Assembly (NCBI GenBank): GCA_964035795.1
Contig: OZ038322.1
Location: 23,332,359 to 23,396,358, forward strand
Length of the DNA stretch: 64,000 nt
Direction: 5' to 3'
Source: Pterobdella sp. o SKG-2022
Lineage: Eukaryota; Annelida; Clitellata; Hirudinida; Piscicolidae
The notes under the pieces were generated by a model that was not told the DNA's origin, ran no database searches, and saw nothing but the letters and a program-made list of their open reading frames with translations. The position numbers and the translations under genes are program-made. Below are positions 1-10,935 of this stretch, piece by piece (position 1 is the first letter of the stretch; each line of letters opens with the position of its first letter).

Positions 1-138
1 ACACAGAACAATATTCGAATAAGAAAAAGAAGCATTGTAGGTCAAAGCACGAGTATCTGGCACAGTTGTTGAGGGACAAGAGCCAGATCCTCAAGTTTCC
101 AGACGCTTTTCTGCACGTCGAAAAAATACTCGATAAAG
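1..138 (+). CDS. QKI: Quaking-like gene, Qua1 exon (first visible, partial)
   Basis: Read in frame 3, the exon encodes a lysine-rich stretch followed by [17 protein letters not shown] and VEKILDK, matching the Qua1 helix-turn-helix that dimerises STAR proteins. The donor follows 138 (G|gttgct, phase 1). The real left boundary is uncertain: an AG at 5-6 could be the acceptor, or the exon could continue out of the window. Confidence 0.8.
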
Positions 139-3100
139 GTTGCTTGTTATGTTTCTGAAATCAGTTTTTTTCATTATTGAATCAATATTTTTAAAATTAT
201 TTTTCATTAAAAATATATAAAATATCTTTATGCTTTTATTGCAAAATAATTAGTCTCTAACTATAAAAATTAATGCTATTTATGTCATTATTTCAGAAAT
301 TAATAAAGTAAGAATGAAACTGATCAATGAATCAGCATCAACTTCGAATTTTATGCTGCCTGAACCCAAAGGCAAAATAGTTTTGCTGCAGGAGAAGGTT
401 TTCGTGCCTGTGAAGGAATACCCCGAGGTTAGCTTTGATGATTATTTGTTTAATCTGTTATGGTTTTGAATAATAAAATGATACATTTTTATTAGAAATT
501 AAAAAATAATTATCAATTATTCGATGTATTTTAAAAAATATTTCCACTTGGTAAGTTATTTATTTGTAAAATAATTATAGAAACAGAAATTTTAGTTCAA
601 GCTAGGAAAATTGTTAAGTTCGAAATAGGTATTAAAACTAAAAAAAGCAAAATTCTTAATCTTTATGTTAATTTGTTCCCATATTCAATTTTATAAGCGT
701 TTTCAAGGTTTACAGTCGTTTTGAACCTGCAAAAATTGGAAATAAAATATTTCTCTTTGAAAAAGATATTTTTTCTTTATTTTGAAATAAAATAGAAAAA
801 AACGAAATATTTTCTGGAATATCATCAAAACTAATACTATCTTTCAATTTTAATGGTATATAAAAAGTTTGAAAAATAAACAAAAAATTGTTTTGAGACT
901 TAAATAAAATAATTAAATATAGAGTACAACGAATTTATAAAATGCATAATTAATAAACTTTTGAATAAACCTTTTTCTCTCATAACAATTTCAAATAACT
1001 TTTAACAAATTTTCAAAAACTCTCGTCCAAACCTCAAGCCTTTTTAGCGCTTCTACATTAGGTTGAGAATTCATCAATTTACGAAAGAATCTGTCAATTA
1101 ACACTAACAGGAATTTCTTTGAACATTTGATCAAAACACATGAAGTTAAAGTTGGTTTTTAAATGTTTCACGCCTCACATTCGACTGACCATTGTTTATG
1201 AGTGCTGGGCTTGATATAGGAGCTTTTATGTATTAAAAATATTGATAAAGAATCCATGTGAAATGTACATTGATTTGATTTAGTTGGTTTCATGATAAGT
1301 ATTGAAAATGGAAATACAAGATTTCTGTGAAATTTAGGAAGCTTTTCGGGAAACTTAATATTTTGCTGGTGTGAGTTTTTTTCATGAAAGCTTCGGAAGT
1401 TTTTCATAAATCGGCCTTGTTTCTAATGCATTTCTCTTCTTGGATTTTTTCCATTTTCACTTTTAATTATATAGGGTTGCCAAAAGGATGTTAAAACAAT
1501 GCAAATGCATAGGTGTGGATAAATTCAATTAAATATACTTCAAATCGCGCGTTAGTGAAAAGAAAGTATTATTGCCTTCAGAGAGATATGATTTTTGTAC
1601 CAGAAATGCACAAAGTTAAGACATTTAGAGTTCCTATCATTTTTTTTCAATAAAAAAAATTTTAAAAAATAAACTGCCCATAAAACTCTTTAAGCTAATT
1701 AAGTGCTAAATAATACTAATAATAGTAATATATTGATATGTAAATTATTAATACCAGCTTTCTGAACTAATAGCTATTATAAGTAATTAAATTTTATATG
1801 GGGTTTTCAAGTGTTTAAAAGACTGGCTGGTGATACTATTTAGTGCAGTAAATTTTAACTAAAAGTTTTGAAAATTGGAGTTTTGAAAAATGTAAATTCA
1901 GTTCGTGAAAGTTTTTTTCAGATGGACTATAATATTTTATTCAGACTAAAAATAGTCGTTTAAAAAAAACTTGAATTTAAAAAATAAATAATTAAATGAT
2001 CTAGTTTCAGATGAAAAGTTTAAGCTGTTTAACTCAGCTCTTAAAAGATATTTATAGTGTAAAATATCCTCACACAGTACAACTTCGTCGGTAGGATCTT
2101 GGGACCTAGGGGGATGACAGTAAAGCAGTTACAAGTGGAAAATGCCTGCAAGATCATGATAAGAGGAATGGGTTCATTAAGAGACAAAGAAAAAGTAACT
2201 TTGTTTTGATTGAAATTTTTTAAAATATGGTTATAGTGGCGATGATTCAAAAAGCTTGAGTCCACACACGTTTAATTTTGTTCCAGTTTTCAATTTTAAT
2301 TGATAACTCCCATAATAAGTTACCAATAGAATTTTTTGATTTCATTCAAAATTGTTTCTAACATGTATTTTATATATTTTATGAGTCCTCAAGTTAACAA
2401 AAACACACACACACGCACAAATACAGATAGGCGTCTGTCATAAATCACAATGTATGCTTTTCCCTTTCATTCTTGAACAATAAGAGCAGCTTGTCACACT
2501 CTCGTTCCACGATGTACCAAAGATTCTTGAAGTGTCAAATAATGTAATGTAATGTAATTGCGGTATTTATAAAGCGCTTTTCCTTATAGATCAAAGCGCT
2601 TGCTACAAATTTAATGTAGCGAAAACACACTGTGGAACAGGTGCTAGTTGTCGGCCCACGCGGGATCTAACCCAGTAACTTTAGATAATTAGTCTAATGC
2701 TCAACCATTGAGCTATAGAGGCCGACCGTTGTTGGTTCTCCCAATAATCATGTTGAAAAAAGTGAAAATTAATTTTTTTATGTGCAAAACTCTGTTAACG
2801 CGCCTTACTACATTTATAAAATTGTTTCGAAGTTTTCTTGATGGTATTTAATTACAAATATTTGGCATACGGTCAAGTAACCACACTCAAGCAAAAAACT
2901 ATAGAGAAGGGTGCTGAAAACATGTGCTTGATATCGTAGGGGAAGATGTTTTGTTGATTTCTTCAAAGACGATTTATCAGCTGACTTAGGCACCTCTTTA
3001 GGTAGCTAGGTTGAGATGGTTATCATAACTGGAAGTTAGAGTTGCAAATAATAATGATTTGAATATGGGAAAAAATGGTTCCTCAAATAGACTTAAATTT

Positions 3101-6100
3101 TTTTAGCTTTTTCAGTTGAAGGGATAAAATAAATTGACTGTTTCAAGAGATTTGAGTTTCATTAGCCTTCAATGAAAGTTTCTTTTTTGAAAAAATTTCA
3201 CTAGTGCAGATCAAAAAAAAAGTTTCAAAAAATAAAATTATTATTTAGTGTTACAATTTTTAAGCTCTGGGTAAAATGATTTCAAGTTTTAAGTGTCTTG
3301 CATGTCAGCTTATAAAAGGCTGCATGTGATTGAAGTTTTTTCACTAAAACAATCTGAAAACACTTCAAAATTTTAAATTTTTGTCTTGTTGAAAAAGAGA
3401 AAATTAAAAGTTTAAAGTTTTTTCAAACCAAAAAATCAATTCAATGTTGAACATGTTCACAAAGTACATTATATAATATTGAGACACTTGAAAAAAAATG
3501 ACTCTGAAACAACCAATCTAGTTATTTCTCAAACATTTCTTCTTAAAAAATCCTTTTTCGAAAAGCTTTTTATCTTGTTTAAAAGTAAATTTGTTAAATT
3601 AAGTTTCCACTTTTAAAATTTTAATAATTCGACTGGTAAAATGTTCATAAATATATTGTGATAAAATTTGTATAAATCTTCAGTTCAGTTATTTTAATAA
3701 TGACTCCCTGGGTTAGCTTACCTCTTAAAAACATGAAAAAGTTATTTTAACTTTTCAGCTTCAAACATCAAAGAGCACCGAGGCTTATTAGAACTTTACT
3801 CAAAATCGTAAGCGTGTTCTGTCAATTTGTTCTCTGTGACAAGGATTTTTTTATAAACACATTCATTCTAGAGTTTTTTATAAACTTTTCTGACTAAAAA
3901 ATTTGATGTAGCTAATTAAAAAAATTTGCCTACCAATATATATATATATATATATCACTTTTGACTCGTCATTATTATTATTATTGTTAAAATTTTTACA
4001 GCGCACAATTTACAAAAAAATTTGCTACAGAGGTCCTAAAATGGTTGTGAGAAATGATAGATGAAGTTGTTCATGATATAGGTGAGTTATCAAAAGTTTG
4101 CGAAAAATTTTGAAAAGAAAAAATGAGCGAAAGTTGAACAGAAGAGAATTCCACAGGCGTGGGGCATGATGAGAGAAAGAGCGACTTCTAAAAAAGCTTG
4201 AAGAAACAGGTTGATGAAGCTGGAGACCAAAGTCCAAAGATCTGATTGGTTGATTGGTGTGCCTAAAAGAAAAAAAAAACAAAGATGTAGATAGGCTGTT
4301 GAAGCTTAAAAAAGCAGACAATAAGCCAAAAAAAATTAAATTTGCATTTTTGGCAAACTGGTAATCACTGCAAGCAATCAAAACATTCACTGGAAAAACT
4401 GAAGTAACCAGCTTGAAGAACCGTTTTGGCTACATGGTTTTGGAAGGATTGAAGCTTGTGCAAGAGGTAGTTTGGCTGCTCGCAAAAGAGAATTGCAGTA
4501 GGCTAATCTGGAAAAAATTAGTGAGATAGTGAGAAGATATGCAGTGGAAAAAGTATGAATTTACGTATTTTTTTTATGGGTTGAATATGAAAGTTAGAAG
4601 GTTAAATTGTTTAAGAAATAAAGTTGGTGAAGCTCAAACTTGAGCTTAGGGTGACATCTAAGATTTTGAGCTTAAGAGATAAAGTAAGTGTGTTGACACC
4701 AAAAGTTGCCACAGAAGAGACAACATCACCTCGCTTTTAGTAGAGTTTAGTTTCAGTTGACTGTGAGAAAACCAAGAGTTTAGAGCAGAAAGACAACTAG
4801 ATAATTTATGGAGAGTGAGATTAAGACCTGGGAAAGACTTTGTGCAAAGGGTAGTGTCATCAGTAAACTGGTCGTGCTTTTCAATAATGCTACAGATGGG
4901 TGATGTATACGGAAAAAAGAGAAGTTGTCTTAGAACGGAACCCTTCGGTACGTCTGAGTTAAGTAATATCGAATAAACTGTCAAAAAAATTTTAAACTTG
5001 GAGATATGGTATTCTGAAGTTGATATCAAAATAAAACAACTTCAGTATACCAAACCTCCAAAACCGAAGTTTTCATTGTGATTTATATTTCCAGTTTTTC
5101 ATTAATATTAAAAACTGCTATTAACTGTAAGACTTTTGCAAAGTATATTCATATTTCTATTCACAACTAAATTAATTTTACTAACTATTTAAACAACATC
5201 GAAAAGCAATCAAATATAAAAAGTTCATAAAACCATTGAATATGCTATATAATCAAAGCTTTGTGTGAGAGATAATTATGTTGAAGGTACTATGCCAAGT
5301 ATATAGCCTGCGACACAATTGCAAGCTTGTTTATCGCCAACTTGATTACTCAGTCACTGCACAACTTTTTTTGCAGAGAAATTGGAAACTGTTTAGCATT
5401 CTTTCTTTTTGTGAATATTTAATAAAGTAGCTGAAATGAGCGCCTAAATTTAGATGCGTCTTATTATTATTGTGTAACTTTCTAAAGAGTTTCATTCAAG
5501 CACACAACTTTTCAACTCAAAATCTTTTCAAGCTCTTAAACATTTTAAAATGTGGCATAGTCAAATCTAATTTATCAACCTTTTCGATCATTTTAATTAT
5601 TCGACTTGTGTTCTATGTTTTTTATTTCAAACAATTCAACAATTCGTGTCTTGAATAGTTTCAAAGAATGTCATGCCTTAAATGAATAAATGAACACCAA
5701 TAAAATGAGCTGATTCATGTTTTTGTGTCAATCAAAACACTGCTTTTAATCTTGAATTTATTTTTAACGTTATTTCCATTCTTTTGCCTTTTTATAGCTT
5801 CTTGCAAGCAAATCTAATACATCAAAAGTTGAAAAGTGAAAAAAGACTAAAAAATTGAATGGGTTCAACTAAACACATATAATCACAAGAATATTCATAT
5901 TTTGATGAATTATTTCAGAATATTGTTCAAAAACATTTTTTTTCCATATTTTTTCGGATTTTCATAAAATATTTCTTCAATTTTTGTGTATCGTTTAATT
6001 TTTAGTGAAAAGTTGTCATGCATAATATTATCTTTTGGTTAAGTTTATTTTTCAATTCCAAAAATACTTTTTTCTGCCATTTTTTCGACATCATCAACAT

Positions 6101-9100
6101 TTTATTCCTTCCTTTCCGTAATTGTCTCCCACCTTCCTTGTACTCTGTCTCACTGAAATTACCCTTCCAGCTTTTTTGTCTAAATTAGTAATATTTCTCC
6201 CACACTCATCTTTTAAGGCATTTATAAGTATTTTATATTCTCCTTGGTTCTCTCGGTTTGTGAGGTTATTTAGTTTGAAAGCATTGTTAATGCAATAGTT
6301 TATCCATATAGTTATACAAACTCACTAATGAATTATGATAAGATTGTACTTATCGAAAATTTTAGTTGAATAAAAATTCTTTACATGTTCTTTCAAGAAG
6401 TATATTTTTAAAAACTCAACTTTTTTAAGAACTTATGATGTCTCTTAAAAACTCATTAAGTATACTATATTCAATTGTGGAAGGTTTTAAACTTTACCGA
6501 GGACTTTTTACAACTGCCTTTCTCGTGAATTTTATATGCATGATTAATTCTTTTTAATGTTTCAATTTTACTCTCCGACTTTCTGCATAATGGAGAATAA
6601 AAGTTTTTTTCGGGTAACAATAGAGAGTTGGAATATTCTTCCCACATTCATAAATATATTGTTCTGACCTTCAAACCATTAAAAGTTATTTATACATGCA
6701 TAAACTCTCATTCAAAACAAAAAATTTTTAAATTCATTAAAATTTTTTCATTTCTTTTGAATCTTAAATCATTTTTTCAAAGATGATTTTTTTTGTGTAT
6801 AAGTCATAAAAAAATTTAAAGTGTTATGATTCCATGCTTTAAAAAGAGCATTCATTTGATTTCACAATTTTTATCAAAGGAGTTTTAGAAGTTTTTTGAG
6901 AGAAAGGCATTTTTGAAAGTTGAGCGCGTGACTGTAATTTAATACCCAGAAAAGAATCTTTGGTTTTTAAATTTTTTCCATCCATTCCATGGAATATAAT
7001 TCAAACAATGAAAAAAACATTTTTTCAATCTTTCTTTTATCAAAATTTTGCAGATTCAAGTAAAAGTAAGTATAGTTAAAAACACTAATAATTTTCATAC
7101 TTGAAAATGTTACTTTGTTAACGAAAAGCTTCGTATCTTAATAAAAATCATTAGTGTTCTTAATTCTACTCTTTTTATTGTGGCTAGTGAAGAATCATCA
7201 AGTGACATTATCATTTTCAAGAAATTATTTTTACTCTAAATTACTTTGACATAAATTATGCTCACATTTGAACTCGTTTGAATAATCCTTAAAATGAGAT
7301 AAATTTTCATTAAAATATAATGAAATAACCAATATTTCAAAAACCACATGTTTAAATCAGCGCAAATCTCTAAATTCTATTAGAACTACCCATAAAATGA
7401 CAGTCATGGCTTTATTTCTCATACTAATCTTTCCTCGCCAACCCAAACTGCAGGAGATATGAATCTTAATTTATATGTATTTTCTATTAAAGGCAATGCT
7501 TTCACAGATGCTTTTTTATCAAGTTATATAATGATATGCATGCATAAAAAGATTTATGTCGTAGTGCTCAATAATAAATAATTACTTTTTTCTCTCTTCA
7601 AATTTGTATGTATTTAATGACGCAGGAAGCAAGAAAATTTATTGTTTAAATTTTTGGATGCAGTGAGATTTGTTGTTTCGTAAAATTGAAAATGGTTCGA
7701 ATCATACAGGAAAAGGCGTTCAGAGGCCTCTCAAGCTGGAAGCACCTGGAAGAAGACTTGCATGTTTTAGTGAGTTCTTCTAAATTTTTTTCTATTTTTC
7801 GTTAGTTTTTATTGTTTTTTTAGTTTTTTAAATTCTTCGTTTGTTCTTCTAAGGATGAATATTATTTTTATTCCAAATTTTTATGCATATAAGCTTTAAG
7901 CAACATTGGATTTTATAGTTCAATTTTTTGACGCGCAATTTTTTAAACAGCCTTTCTCGAAATATTTTTGAAAATTTCAAACGATTTTTTTATGATTATG
8001 TATGTATTTTGAAGATAAGTGTAGAGGATTATGAAAACCGAGCAAGAATCAAGTTGAGGAAGACTGTGGAAGATGTGAAACAACTGTTGATTCTGCCTGT
8101 TAGTAGTACTTTCAAGTGTCCAAGTCTCATTTCAAAATGATTAACAAGCTTTTATAACTTTTAATTAAATTTTTTCAATTTATATCGGTTTATTTTTGAA
8201 AAGTTTTTTTTAAAAACGAAGTTGATTTGTTTCATATAGAAAAGTTATCAAAACATATTTTTCGCTTGGTAAATATAGTATAAATATATATTATTGCGGC
8301 TCTCAAAAAAAATTCTTACTTAACCATAGTTTTATATTCAGTGGTTATACTCAAAGAAGATTCGCATTCAAATATATAAAAGAAATGAAAAGAAGTATTT
8401 TTGAAAAATAAATTAAGTTTTTGAATTTCTGTTTGGCCTTCTACTACTTTTTTTTCCACCATTTCATCTGTCTCACTGATGGGCAGTTTCCTATTCTGAA
8501 TGGCTTTAAATGAACAAGATAATCATGAGTCTTCAAAAAATTAAGTTTTTTATAGAGAAAATTCAATGGACTTTTTGTTAAGACATGATCTTTCGGAAAA
8601 AAAATACGATACTAAACTTCCTAGCGTCACCTTTTCGTACCTGAGAGCTGCTTCGTTGGAGAATCAACTCTTGCTGGTTGCACAACCAAAACACTTAACA
8701 CGTCTCTTAGGCCCTTTTTTTCCAGATGTTGCGTGTTGAGAGAATAGTATTTTATAATATTTTTTATATTTTCTATTCTTCATTTTTCAAACGTTTGACA
8801 GTTTTTGTTGATTTTATGCAGTGCTAAATTCAGAAACTATTTTTCTTTTTCATTTTTCATTGGTGTCAAATAACATTCCCTTTTTTATTTTCTCACGTCA
8901 TTCTGATTTAGCTCAAATCCGTTCCACCTTTGCCTTTGCAATGAAAATTTCTTAGATTGAACAAAATTATTCCATATTTATAAAAAATAGTGTTTTATTT
9001 AATTATTCAATTTTCAAGGCAGAGGGCGAGGATAAATTCAAAAAGTTGCAACTAATGGAGTTAGCCATCATCAACGGCACATATAGGGAGCATTCTAGAG

Positions 9101-9274
9101 GCAAGGATCGAAATAACAGTAACCCAGTTAAACTATTATAGGGCATTAACTAAACTATCATAACATACAAATAAACTTTATTAAAGTCAAGGGATTTTTT
9201 TTTCAATTATAGTACTTTTTTGCAACTATTGTTTCATAAAAATAGTTTCCAGACATTTAATGAAACAATTTACA

Positions 9275-9358
<84 letters not shown>

Positions 9359-10187
9359 AAAAAAAAACAAATAAAAATGAGAACGGCAATGAATCATAGA
9401 TGTAGATTTGTTTGAGCTTCTGCAAATCATTATAAGAACTGTGCTTCGTAGAATTTGCATAATAAGATTTTTAGTCCATAATAAACTTAAGAATAATAAA
9501 AATAAAGATAGTAAAAAACAAACAATAAGAAACTAAAATATATATAATGTTTGTATATTATATATTTTATGAGTACACTTTTATAATAATAAAAATTATT
9601 TTCAAAGACACCTCTCAAGTCGTCTCACCCCGGTTATTAGAGAGGACATCCAACCCTCATAATTTCTTCCACAAAAACTCTTCAAACCAACTCTACTCTG
9701 GAGCTCAGACAAATTTTCAAAACTCCACTTTCGGCTCGTTTGGTCGACCCCCATCCATCACCACCCCAATCCTCCTCACCCCAAGAACTCCTGCTTTCTT
9801 CCCAGCACCCGGCGTTCTTGAAACGCCAACTTTGTTGAGGCAAGATTTTTCATTTTTTATTGATAATTATTTATTTTTCAATAAATCGCGTTCATTTTTT
9901 TCTTCTTTTAAATGTAGTTTATCGTCGTAAAACATCAGATTTAGAAAATCTAATTTTCGTTTTTGTAAAATTGAAAGACTTTTTTATATTACAGGCATAA
10001 TCCGTTTACTTCGACATCAGCGGACTCATTCAACAATAATGAGTCTTTCCATTCTTGCCACCCTGGTTTGGCCTTTCACATTGATCCTGAATTTATTGCT
10101 GTCCACCATTCCCCTTTCCTTGAATATGCTCTTAACGACAAACAAAAAAAACTAAATAAATTTTCTAGAAACGGAAATAAAGAATGA
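1..10187 (+). CDS. QKI: Quaking-like STAR-family RNA-binding protein (5' end outside window)
   Basis: STAR proteins bind RNA through a KH domain flanked by Qua1 (dimerisation) and Qua2, and control splicing, stability and translation of mRNAs. Eight exons are read here: 3-138, 297-427, 2078-2194, 7710-7769, 8015-8098, 9019-9118, 9620-9839, 9995-10187. Together they give 1041 nt, one uninterrupted frame of 346 codons plus TGA, and phases agree at every junction. Qua1 is recognisable from [11 protein letters not shown] and from LDKEINKVR across junction 1. The KH domain contains the GxxG loop in VGRILGPRG, and Qua2 contains [15 protein letters not shown]. The C-terminal tail is divergent and I do not see the usual vertebrate QKI ending. 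Orthology to QKI/how/gld-1 is inferred from memory of the family. The start codon and first exon(s) lie upstream of the window. Confidence 0.88.
297..427 (+). CDS. QKI: Quaking-like gene, Qua1/KH linker exon
   Basis: The acceptor tttcag ends at 296 and the donor GAG|gttagc follows 427. The split codon joins to give [14 protein letters not shown], which aligns without gaps to the end of Qua1 in quaking proteins. The exon ends with [15 protein letters not shown], the strand that leads into the KH domain. This motif is highly conserved in STAR proteins. Confidence 0.85.
428..2077. other. Intron 2 of the quaking-like gene
   Basis: AT-rich intron with many T and A runs. I see no coding similarity, RNA gene or recognisable repeat. 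Short open frames on either strand have random composition. Confidence 0.6.
2078..2194 (+). CDS. QKI: Quaking-like gene, KH-domain core exon
   Basis: A 117-nt exon (39 codons, phase 0 on both sides) follows acceptor cacacag and precedes donor AAA|gtaact. It encodes [18 protein letters not shown] and then [16 protein letters not shown]. This contains the KH GxxG loop (GPRG) that contacts the RNA backbone and the following helix and strand. It is the strongest single piece of evidence for a STAR protein here. Confidence 0.92.
2541..2726 (-). mobile_element. tRNA-derived SINE (type 1 body), minus strand
   Basis: Read on the minus strand from 2726, the head contains a Pol III A-box-like TATAGCTCAATGGTTGAGCA and a B-box-like GGGTTAGATCCCG. 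The ends GTCGGCC and GGCCGAC can pair. The body then runs through a pair of AAGCGCTTT blocks to a short ATTAC repeat tail at 2541-2556. Head, body and short tandem tail are the layout of a tRNA-derived SINE. A working tRNA is unlikely: the D-arm is displaced from the pairing ends and the T-loop is off consensus. Confidence 0.72.
3935..3985. repeat. (TA)n and (ATT)n microsatellites beside LINE tail
   Basis: A run of alternating TA (about 3935-3955) is followed by four to five ATT units at 3970-3985. The ATT part fits a LINE 3' tail on the minus strand; the TA part is a simple repeat. Confidence 0.7.
3960..5030 (-). mobile_element. Decayed CR1/L2-like LINE fragment, minus strand
   Basis: Minus-strand frames give a degraded reverse transcriptase core (SDVPKGSVL, then a catalytic-box remnant FTDDTTL, then [12 protein letters not shown] and [10 protein letters not shown]). 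Further 3' they give [10 protein letters not shown] and [10 protein letters not shown], the usual C-terminal end of these elements. The element is 5' truncated and frame-shifted. The 3' end carries an ATT repeat at 3970-3985, typical of this LINE type. It is clearly the same family as the outer element at 19150-24110. Catalytic YxDD reads T-D-D, so it is inactive. Confidence 0.8.
7710..7769 (+). CDS. QKI: Quaking-like gene, KH-domain exon with W-x-HL-x-EDLHVL
   Basis: A 60-nt exon follows acceptor atacag and precedes donor TTA|gtgagt, phase 0 on both sides. It encodes [20 protein letters not shown]. Joined to the previous exon it aligns without a gap to the KH segment ending in NEDLHVL of quaking. 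Confidence 0.88.
8015..8098 (+). CDS. QKI: Quaking-like gene, KH C-terminal helix exon
   Basis: An 84-nt exon encodes [18 protein letters not shown] and then [10 protein letters not shown]. This is the last KH helix and the start of the Qua2 linker. Acceptor is ttgaag, donor CCT|gttagt, phase 0 on both sides. The family equivalent reads ITVEDAQNRAEIKL. Confidence 0.88.
8099..9018. other. Intron 5 of the quaking-like gene
   Basis: AT-rich intron. About 8620-8735 is noticeably more GC-rich and open for about 40 codons on the plus strand, but it matches nothing I know. Introns 1 (139-296) and 4 (7770-8014) are shorter and featureless. Confidence 0.5.
9019..9118 (+). CDS. QKI: Quaking-like gene, Qua2 exon
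   Basis: The acceptor tttcaag precedes GCAGAGGGC, and the exon encodes [20 protein letters not shown] followed by [10 protein letters not shown], the Qua2 region that extends the RNA-binding surface. The chosen donor is A|gtaacc (phase 1), which joins cleanly to the next exon. If that donor is skipped, the frame runs only to a TAG at 9139-9141, so intron retention would yield a short C-terminus. Confidence 0.82.
9279..9352. repeat. (TA)37 microsatellite in quaking-like intron 6
   Basis: A perfect run of 37 TA dinucleotides lies in the intron between the Qua2 exon and the proline-rich exon. It is self-complementary and can extrude as a cruciform. Array length is probably polymorphic and may be affected by assembly. 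Confidence 0.95.
9620..9839 (+). CDS. QKI: Quaking-like gene, low-complexity Pro/Thr-rich exon
   Basis: After acceptor ctcaag the frame encodes a Ser/Asn-rich segment. It then gives [19 protein letters not shown] and ETPTLLR, reminiscent of the proline-rich stretch and LIRQ motif downstream of Qua2 in quaking. The exon is clearly richer in C than the flanking introns. The only donor consistent with the next exon is AG|gcaaga at 9840, a GC-type donor. Confidence 0.75.
9995..10187 (+). CDS. QKI: Quaking-like gene, last coding exon
   Basis: The acceptor attacag precedes GCATAATCC. In phase 2 the frame runs 63 codons to TGA at 10185-10187. The protein tail is His/Asn/Ser-rich and ends FSRNGNKE. 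It resembles the family only loosely around PFLEYAL. A canonical AATAAA at 10221-10226 follows 33 nt after the stop. Confidence 0.7.
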
Positions 10188-10935
10188 TCGAAAGCAAAAA
10201 CATAAAAGGTCAATCTTTGTAATAAAGAGAATTAGGCTTGATACATTTCTCGCTGTGATATCTGATTAGATAACACTTCGATATATTTGCTGAGATAAGT
10301 TGTCGCTTGTAAATCCTTGCTGGTCTCTTCAATACTCATTATAACATTTAGCTAATTATTAAGCCTACAGCGTTTGTAAAACTATCATAAGATTATTTTC
10401 TTTCTCAACTAACTACTAACTGAATTTTGATTAATGTTTGTTGAGTCAACAAAATGTTTTCAAACTAGTTTTAAACTTCCATGGAATCATCCTAATTTCT
10501 AAAACATTAATCTATTTTTTCTTTGGTGAAATTCTTACATTCGACAACTCACTGAAGTTTAAATTTTAAAACTAGTTTTTTTGACGCAATAAAATAATGA
10601 CTTGTTTCAATAGAACAAAGGTGCTTACGGCAAAGTATACTTATATCTTCTAAATAAAGAATTCGTCAAAAAAAGAATACAAACTAAAGAACTGTTTTTA
10701 AAATTTATTTCCGATATTGAAGTCGACAATAAAAGTAAAATAATTTAAATGTGGATAATTATGAAGGTTCTAATAACGAAGCGAGCAAACCCCAGAAGAC
10801 TATTACAAAAGAGCATTAAAACTATAAGCAGTTTAAAATGTTCATTTCGAATTCAGTCTTCAAACAAATCGCATTCGAACGATTGTGAGTTTTAAGTTAT
10901 TTAATTGTTATTTCCTAAAATAATCATAAAAACAA
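10188..10935. other. Intergenic gap between convergent genes
   Basis: The quaking-like gene (plus) and valyl-tRNA synthetase (minus) converge here. Apart from the AATAAA at 10221 and a minus-strand AATAAA (plus-strand TTTATT at 10704-10709, about 230 nt past the synthetase stop), I see no feature. Confidence 0.6.
10221..10226 (+). terminator. Poly(A) signal AATAAA of the quaking-like gene
   Basis: A perfect AATAAA hexamer lies 34 nt beyond the TGA at 10187. It would give a very short 3' UTR. Its role is inferred from position. Confidence 0.5.

Larger units (their letters stand above)
2195..7709. other. Large intron 3 of the quaking-like gene
   Basis: A 5.5-kb intron interrupting the KH domain. 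It contains a tRNA-derived SINE (2541-2726) and a decayed LINE (about 3960-5030), listed separately. I see nothing else recognisable: 5031-7709 is AT-rich, with poly-T/poly-A runs and no convincing exon. Confidence 0.6.

Noticed and set aside
2650..2726. Functional tRNA gene (7-bp acceptor-like stem, A- and B-box-like blocks, possible AAT anticodon)
   Set aside because: There are four extra bases between the pairing ends and the D-stem, the T-arm does not fold well, and a related copy at 24.3 kb has the same head with a different body. A SINE head explains it better.
7928..8140. Independent 70-codon gene
   Set aside because: Only 8015-8098 is coding, as an exon of the quaking-like gene. The frame on each side is intron.
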